From Scatomorpha gallistercoris (lineage in GTDB: Bacteria > Bacillota > Clostridia > Oscillospirales > Oscillospiraceae): a DNA stretch of 7,138 bases. Positions 1 to 5,600 of this stretch are shown piece by piece; position 1 is the stretch's first letter; each line of letters opens with the position of its first letter. The stretch covers positions 1 to 7,138 of the forward strand of contig DVFX01000092.1 in NCBI GenBank assembly GCA_018713005.1, read 5' to 3'. The notes under the pieces were generated by a model, which worked only from the letters and a program-made list of their open reading frames with translations, was not told where the DNA came from and ran no database searches. The position numbers and the translations under genes were made by a program.

Positions 1-1
1 G

Positions 2-1918
2 TGCTACGGTCACCTCATAGAGCTGGCAACGCCCGCGGCCTACGACGAAAAGCTCGCCAAGTGGCGGCGCGAAGATCTGCCTATCCTGCCGGAACAGTGG
101 AAAACAACCGTCATGCGGGACAAGCGGCAGCAGTTTGAGATTCTGCGTGGCCTGATGCAGCGCTCTGATGTTGGCGAGGTCGTCAACGCCTGCGACGCGG
201 GGCGCGAGGGCGAGCTAATCTTTAGGCTGGTCTACGAGAAAGCGGGCTGCAACAAGCCGGTCAAACGGCTCTGGCTCAGCTCGATGGAGCCAGACGAGAT
301 ACGCCGCGAGTATGCAAATATGCGCCCGGGCGAGGAATACGACCGGCTCTACGCCGCCGCGCTGTGCCGTGCAAAAGCAGACTGGCTTGTCGGCATGAAC
401 GCCACGCGGCTCATGTCGCTTGTGTACCATCGCACACTGAACGTAGGTCGCGTGGTATCGCCGACGCTTGCACTGCTCGTTGAGCGAAAGCGCGAGATTG
501 AGGGATTCAAACCAGAAACTTTCTACACCGTCGCTGTTAACTGCGGCGGTGTTTCGCTATCCAGCGAGCGAATCTCAGATAAATCCGAGGCCGATGCACT
601 CGCTGATATTTGCACGGGCGAGCTGCACGTTGCCAAAGTCGAGCGTCGAGAGAAGCGTGAGAGCCCTCCCGCGCTCTATGACCTGACCACCCTCCAGCGC
701 GAGGCCAACCGCGAGCTTGGATTTACGGCACAGCAGACTTTGGACTACCTCCAGTCGCTATACGAGAAGTGCCTTGTGACCTATCCACGCACGGACAGCC
801 GTTTCCTGACCGACGGAATGGCGGCAACGGTGCCAGGGCTGGTTAACGTCGCGGCAAAGCTGCTGGATGTAGAAGCTCCAGCAAGCATAAACGCCGAACA
901 TGTCTGCGACAGCTCCAAAGTGACAGACCACCACGCAGTTGTGCCGACGGCGAGCGCCGTAAGCACTAACCTATCCGCGCTTCCCGAGGGAGAAGCGGCT
1001 GTGCTGCGGCTTGTCTGCCGCCAACTGCTGTGCGCTGTGTCCGAGCCGTTTACTTATGCTGAAACCACGGTCGAGGCCGAGTGTAGCGGCCACACGTTCA
1101 GAACCCGTGGCAAGACCATCATCGACCTCGGCTGGCGCGCGTACAAGGGTGCGCCCGACTGGACGCCGCTGCCCGAGTTTGCCGAAGGTGTAAGTGTTGC
1201 CGTCACGAGCGCGACCGTCAAGGAGGGTAAAACTTCCCCGCCCTCCGCTTACACGGAGGACACGCTGCTCTCAGCGATGGAACATGCCGGCGCGAAAGAA
1301 GCGCCGTCCGACGCAGAGCGTCGTGGCCTTGGCACACCCGCCACGCGCGCGGCGACTATTGAGAAGCTCGTAAACGGCGGCTTCGCCGAGCGCGTCAAGG
1401 GCAAGCTCATGCTGACCGACGTTGGCAAATCGCTTGTGACCGTGCTGCCCGAAGCCCTGCGCTCGCCGCTGCTCACAGCCGAGTGGGAGAGCCGTTTGAA
1501 GCAGATAGAGCGCGGCGAGCTGGACGCAGACAGCTTCATTTCGGACATCGAGCACACGGTCAGCGGCCTTGTCTCGGACTATACGCCCGTCGCTGAGGCC
1601 AGCATCTTGTTCCCGACCGGGCGCGAGGTTGTAGGCAAATGCCCGCGCTGCGGAGGCGTGGTCAGCGAGGCCAAAAGCGGCTACTTCTGCGAGAGCCTTG
1701 ACTGCAAGTTCGGCCTGTGGCGGGACAATAAGTTCCTCGCCGCCAAGCGTATCTCGCTCACCCGTCCCCTTGCAACCGAGCTGCTGGATAAAGGCCGCGC
1801 TCACCTCGGCGAAATCTACTCCCAGCGCATGGACAAGTATTACCCCGGAGACCTCATACTGCATGATGATGGCGAGAGGGCGACGTATTATCTGAGCTTC
1901 AAGGGTGGGAAAAAGTAA
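2..1918 (+). CDS. topB: DNA topoisomerase III (type IA), 5'-truncated by the window
   Basis: Type IA topoisomerase that cuts one strand through a 5'-phosphotyrosine and passes the other strand; element-borne copies are thought to resolve DNA during conjugative transfer. The frame is open from base 2, giving 638 visible residues. The family is usually close to 700, so roughly 50-60 N-terminal residues, including the first TOPRIM glutamate motif, lie upstream. Seen, numbered from the first visible codon: GHL near residues 3-5; the TOPRIM acidic motif DAGREGE at 65-71; the catalytic tyrosine Y261 in YPRTDSR; and a C-terminal zinc-ribbon-like set C547-X2-C550-X12-C563-X4-C568. The ATG at 113 is internal, because clearly homologous sequence (LPILPEQW) precedes it. 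The gene ends 61 bases before the DUF4160 gene, with no clear terminator between. The family call is secure. TopB rather than TopA rests on the short single-zinc C-terminus and the element context. Confidence 0.95.
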   Translation, partial: CYGHLIELATPAAYDEKLAKWRREDLPILPEQWKTTVMRDKRQQFEILRGLMQRSDVGEVVNACDAGREGELIFRLVYEKAGCNKPVKRLWLSSMEPDEIRREYANMRPGEEYDRLYAAALCRAKADWLVGMNATRLMSLVYHRTLNVGRVVSPTLALLVERKREIEGFKPETFYTVAVNCGGVSLSSERISDKSEADALADICTGELHVAKVERREKRESPPALYDLTTLQREANRELGFTAQQTLDYLQSLYEKCLVTYPRTDSRFLTDGMAATVPGLVNVAAKLLDVEAPASINAEHVCDSSKVTDHHAVVPTASAVSTNLSALPEGEAAVLRLVCRQLLCAVSEPFTYAETTVEAECSGHTFRTRGKTIIDLGWRAYKGAPDWTPLPEFAEGVSVAVTSATVKEGKTSPPSAYTEDTLLSAMEHAGAKEAPSDAERRGLGTPATRAATIEKLVNGGFAERVKGKLMLTDVGKSLVTVLPEALRSPLLTAEWESRLKQIERGELDADSFISDIEHTVSGLVSDYTPVAEASILFPTGREVVGKCPRCGGVVSEAKSGYFCESLDCKFGLWRDNKFLAAKRISLTRPLATELLDKGRAHLGEIYSQRMDKYYPGDLILHDDGERATYYLSFKGGKK

Positions 1919-1924
1919 AAGTGA

Positions 1925-1953
1925 TTGCGGCTAATCATTATTTCTGGTAAAAT
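1925..1953 (+). promoter_or_regulatory. Predicted sigma-A promoter for the DUF4160-DUF2442 cassette
   Basis: The -35-like hexamer TTGCGG (1925-1930) is followed by an exact 17-base spacer and the -10-like hexamer TAAAAT (1948-1953). TG sits one base upstream of the -10 (1945-1946), giving an extended -10. The stretch is visibly more AT-rich than the flanking coding DNA. Transcription would begin near 1960, leaving a short leader of about 20 bases before the DUF4160 start. This is motif recognition only; the -35 matches the consensus mainly in its TTG half. Confidence 0.5.
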
Positions 1954-1962
1954 GCTTATACT

Positions 1963-1968
1963 AAGGAG
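1963..1968 (+). promoter_or_regulatory. Ribosome binding site before DUF4160, with two candidate ATGs
   Basis: AAGGAG is 11 bases from the DUF4160 ATG at 1980, which is rather far. It is only 4 bases from an out-of-frame ATG at 1973, which encodes the mini-peptide MRHA and stops at 1985-1987, inside the DUF4160 start. The 1980 start is chosen because it gives the conserved DUF4160 N-terminus. The competing ATG may lower DUF4160 translation. Confidence 0.55.
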
Positions 1969-1979
1969 TGTGATGCGTC

Positions 1980-2246
1980 ATGCCTGAGCTGTGTCGTTTT
2001 TACAACATAGTTATAAAGATGCTGTACAATGATGATTCGCAGCACCACAAGCCGCATTTTCACGTCTACTACAACGAGTACGAGGCGTCGGTCGGCATAG
2101 ACGGAGAACTGCTTGCAGGGAGCCTGCCGTTGAAGCAGCTCAAACTGGTACAGGCGTGGGCAGTCATACACGAGGATGAACTGTATGCAGCATGGAACAA
2201 CGCCGTGCGCAGTCAGCCGTTCGGAAAGATTGAGCCTTTGAAGTAA
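1980..2246 (+). CDS. DUF4160 family protein (putative toxin-antitoxin-type partner)
   Basis: Small protein of 88 residues, the usual size for DUF4160. It shows the family pattern: an N-terminal RFYNIVIKMLYND stretch (6-18), a histidine-rich HHKPHFHV motif (22-29), the EYEASVGIDGEL strand region (33-44), an AWAVIHEDEL helix (59-68) and the C-terminal PFGKIEPL (80-87). No signal peptide or membrane segment is seen. The biochemical role of the family is not established. It is often found beside DUF2442 genes, as here, and the pair has the look of a toxin-antitoxin or similar two-gene module; that function is inference. Its stop codon overlaps the Shine-Dalgarno of the next gene, so the two are probably translationally coupled. 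The pair lies between topB and the giant conjugation gene and appears to have its own promoter and terminator, suggesting an accessory insertion. Confidence 0.88.
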   Translation: MPELCRFYNIVIKMLYNDDSQHHKPHFHVYYNEYEASVGIDGELLAGSLPLKQLKLVQAWAVIHEDELYAAWNNAVRSQPFGKIEPLK

Positions 2247-2257
2247 GGAGGGCAGGT

Positions 2258-2551
2258 ATGTACGTTGCTGACGGAATAGCATACGCCGGGGAACGAGCGC
2301 CCGAGATAAAAGTCTGCGGCGTAAGGCCGCTGGCCGGTCATAAACTGTGGCTCCGCTTCACCACCGGAGAGGCCAAGGTCTTTGATTTCGCGCCCCTGCT
2401 CAGAGAGGCGGCGTTCGCACCGCTGAGCGACGAGGATGTGTTCCGGGGTGTTTACATTGACTACGGCGTCACAGTGTGGAACGACGGAGACATAGACATC
2501 GCACCGGAATATCTCTACGAGAACTCAGTCCCGGCCGAACAGTCCGCATAA
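2258..2551 (+). CDS. DUF2442 family protein, partner of DUF4160
   Basis: Protein of 97 residues matching the DUF2442 pattern: IKVCGVRPL and HKLWLRFTTGE strands (17-38), VFDFAPLL (41-48), an AFAPLSDEDVFRGVYIDYG segment (52-70), and the diagnostic C-terminal motif VWNDGDIDIAPEYLYE (73-88). It begins 11 bases after the DUF4160 stop. The strong Shine-Dalgarno TAAGGAGGG (2244-2252) includes that stop codon and sits 6 bases before the ATG, so the second gene may be translated at least as well as the first. That would suit an antitoxin-like partner, but this is inference. DUF2442 proteins are small mixed alpha/beta domains; some relatives carry an added helix-turn-helix, which I do not see here. A strong terminator follows 18 bases after the stop, closing the cassette. 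Confidence 0.88.
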   Translation: MYVADGIAYAGERAPEIKVCGVRPLAGHKLWLRFTTGEAKVFDFAPLLREAAFAPLSDEDVFRGVYIDYGVTVWNDGDIDIAPEYLYENSVPAEQSA

Positions 2552-2568
2552 CTGAACAGCGATATGGC

Positions 2569-2601
2569 ATGGAGCAGCCTTCGGGCTGCTCCATTATTTT
2601 T
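2569..2601 (+). terminator. Rho-independent terminator with UUCG tetraloop
   Basis: A perfect 11-bp stem (ATGGAGCAGCC, 2569-2579, with GGCTGCTCCAT, 2584-2594) closes on a TTCG loop in the very stable C(UUCG)G context. It is followed by TATTTTT (2595-2601). It ends the DUF4160-DUF2442 unit. It finishes only 20 bases before the start of the giant gene, leaving no room for a promoter between them, so it may also act as an attenuator for that gene. Confidence 0.88.
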
Positions 2602-2608
2602 GCACGAA

Positions 2609-2614
2609 GGGAGG
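2609..2614 (+). promoter_or_regulatory. Ribosome binding site that fixes an ACG start
   Basis: GGGAGG lies 7 bases before an ACG codon at 2622, ideal spacing for initiation there. The frame has no ATG, GTG or TTG between the upstream in-frame stop (TGA at 2553) and 2622. The first in-frame ATG, at 2718, has no Shine-Dalgarno and would remove a family-conserved N-terminus. Confidence 0.7.
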
Positions 2615-2621
2615 AAAACCT

Positions 2622-5600
2622 ACGCCAAGCAAACTAACCAGCATAACGGCGCTTGCCAATGACACGCTCGGCAGCGTCACGGATGGCTACGAACCGTGGA
2701 CAGCGTTTCTCGGCACCATGTCCCGCAACTACAAGTATGATTTCGCCGACCAAGTGCTCATTCACGCGCAGCGGCCTGACGCTTCGGCGTGTGCCGGGTA
2801 CGACGTGTGGACGGGACGCATGGGACGCTATGTGCGTCGCGGAGCCAAGGGCATCGCGCTCGTGGACAACAGCGGCGATGCGCCACGTCTGCGTTATGTT
2901 TTCGACGTATCGGACACGGGTGCACGGAAAAACTCGCGCCCGTTTGAGCCATGGCAGGTGAACAGTAAAAACACTGGCGCGGTCATATCCGCGGTCGAGG
3001 CGCGTTTCGGTGTTGAGCCGCGCGTCAGCCTTGCCGAGCAGCTTGAAGTTGTAGCGGCACAGCTCGCGGATGAATACTGGCTGGACAACGGCGGCGACAT
3101 ACTCGACATCGTTGACGGATCGTTTCTTGAGGGGTACGATGAGTTCACGATAGGTGTCAAGTTCCGCAACGCCGCCATCGTGAGCCTGACACACACGCTA
3201 CTGGCGCGCTGTGGCTTTGAGCCTGAGAATTACCTCACGCCCGAAAACTTTGAAGATGTTTTCGAGTGGAACACACCAGCGGCTGCGACCGCCCTCGGCA
3301 CGGCGGTCAGCGAGAACACGCAGCTCGTGCTGCGAGAGATTGAACGAACCATACGAAGCTACGAAAGGAGCCGTTACAATGACCGAAATAACCTACAAGA
3401 CCGTGAACGACGTGCAAATCCCCAACCTGACCCTGCCAGAGACGGAGCCGATCGGACGGTACGGGAGGATGCGTCAACGCTACCTCAAGGAGAACCGACC
3501 GGTGCTGTGGAACCACCTCGTGCTGACCGGGACGCTGTACGATCACCTGCACGAAATAGAGACAGCGGCGCAGAGCCGCATAGACCTGATGCTGCCGAAA
3601 CTGGCAGCGGAAGCGGGCGCGACGGAGGAGTTGAAGTCCACCGATCCGCTGAAGTGGACAGGTCTAATGAACAACTGCAAAGCCCAGGCCGAAGAAGTAG
3701 TTCTGAGCGAGTTAATCTACAACTGAACCTGTTTGACGAAGCGGAGGACGCAGACGCGCCCTCCGCTTTTTCATGCCCGCAGGAGGTCGTTGATGCCGTA
3801 CTCCGCGTGGGCGAGAACACGAGTTATCTGCGCGAGCGCGTGGTCGCGGAGTTTGAGAAGCAGCGTTCGCTGGACGAGATAGCCGCGTTCCTGCCTACCG
3901 TCTACCACGGCGGCGCTGGTGTTGTAGTGGATGGCGAGCAATATGTGGCGTGGATGAGCACGGATGGGATACGCATAGCCCAGGGCAATACGGCTCGCTA
4001 TGAGCGCGAAGTGCAGATAATTTCGTGGGAAGCCGCAGCCGAGCGCATTTCCGAGCTGCTGGACACAGGGCAGTACGCGGGCAGTTGGGAGCTTGAACGC
4101 ACCGCCGCGACGGAGCGCGAGCTGCTGGCACAGCAGATAGTTTACCTCTACCGCGACCTCGCGGACGGGCAGGGCAGCAACTTTTTTCCCAGCTTTGAAG
4201 GCATAAAAAGCGGCCTGTTTCCCGATGTTACTGAGCGAGTCGCAGCAATGCTGTCCGACCGTGAACAGTGCGAAAAGTTACTCGGCGAATACCGGGACTT
4301 CCTCAAGGCATACAGCGCAGACCGCAGCGTTCTGCGCTTCAACTACCACAACACAAATGAGATACTAAGCTCGCTCGAAAGTCAGTTGTTGCCGAGAGTT
4401 CAGTTTCACGCTGACACAGAGCTTATCCCCTCGCCTCATCAGTTCATAACCCAGGACGAGATAGACAAGTTGCTCCGCGACGGCGGCAGCGCCTCGGGCG
4501 GCAAGTGGCAGATCTTCCGCTATTTCACCGGGGAACATTCCGTCGAGGACAAGGCAGACTTTCTAAAACGCGAGTACGGCATAGGCGGGCGCTCACATGC
4601 GCTGTCCGATGCTCCCGGCAGCGATGAAAAGCACGACAGCAAGGGCATGGAGCTGAGCAAAGGTGGCTGCGAAAACGTCAGACTGACATGGCGGCAAGTG
4701 GCTCGGCGCATCGACATGCTTATTGCCTCAGACCGCTTTATGACAGCTCTCGAGCTTGCCATGTACGACACGCACACGACAGCTTACGCGAGCTACAACC
4801 GCGCTAAACCCTACCATGACAATGACATTGTACTTGTCCAATATGGCGGTGCGTTCTACACCTACGGCGCCGACGCCGAGACTGCCGCACAAGCGCTCGG
4901 TCAGCGCACCCGTCAGGCAGGTGGTCTGGATTATGTCGAGATTATGGAAGAGCAGATAGAGCCGGCGCTGGATGCCCTCAGCGCATACAAGCCAGTGACG
5001 CTGAACTATGAGGACGGCGTAAAACTCACCGTGGACTTTCACCTCCCAGAAGATATGCGCGCTCAATATGAGCAGCGACTCTACGATGCACTCATGTCGA
5101 ATGAATCCTACGCCAATGCCGTGATGAACTCCGACGAGGAAAACGCAACACTTACAGGCGAGCGTGTGCTCCGGGAGTATGTCGCGGACTCGGAGGATCG
5201 AGACTTTCAGCGCACCTACTACGACAACCCGAGCCTCCGCGAGGCTCTCAACCACGCGGCTCTGGACGCCGCATACCACGACATGAGCGAGCCGCCCGTG
5301 GAAGATGAACCGGAGCTTGATGACACGCCGGTCAACATCCAGCCGCGCGAGCCTATGTCGTCGGCCTACGGCGTCGGGGACTTCGTGTGGTTTGAGGGGT
5401 GCGAGTACAAGATAACCGACCTCCAGCACGGCTATGTAGAGCTGCTGCCGCCCGGCATGGCCATCCCAGTTTACCGCACCGCGCGCCGCGCGGACTTCGA
5501 GCGCGGGCTGCTCGCAGACGAGCGCAACAGGTACATCACGGATTACCTCACTACCCAGACAGACAACGACGCGCGTGAGCAGCTTACGAAAACCGTCGCC

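Noticed and set aside
1271..1864. Antisense ORF of 197 codons opposite topB
   Set aside because: It lies over the C-terminal part of a clearly homologous topoisomerase, shows no family motifs, and has no convincing start signal.
1957..1962. TATACT as an alternative -10 box for the DUF cassette
   Set aside because: No reasonable -35 sits 16-18 bases upstream, and transcription would start at or beyond the Shine-Dalgarno. TTGCGG with a 17-base spacer and TAAAAT is the better fit.
2653..2961. Forward ORF of 102 codons overlapping the start of the giant gene
   Set aside because: It has an R/S/T-rich low-complexity translation in a shadow frame of the ArdC-like domain and matches no family, in contrast to tnpV.
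3211..3378. N-terminal extension of tnpV to an upstream GTG
   Set aside because: The extra 56 residues are R/S-rich shadow translation of the giant gene, absent from the TnpV pattern. The ATG at 3379 has an ideal Shine-Dalgarno.
3379..3780. tnpV as an insertion or frameshift that breaks the giant gene
   Set aside because: Reading the giant frame codon by codon through the region shows no stop. It joins the flanking family-conserved segments in the same frame, so the gene is intact.
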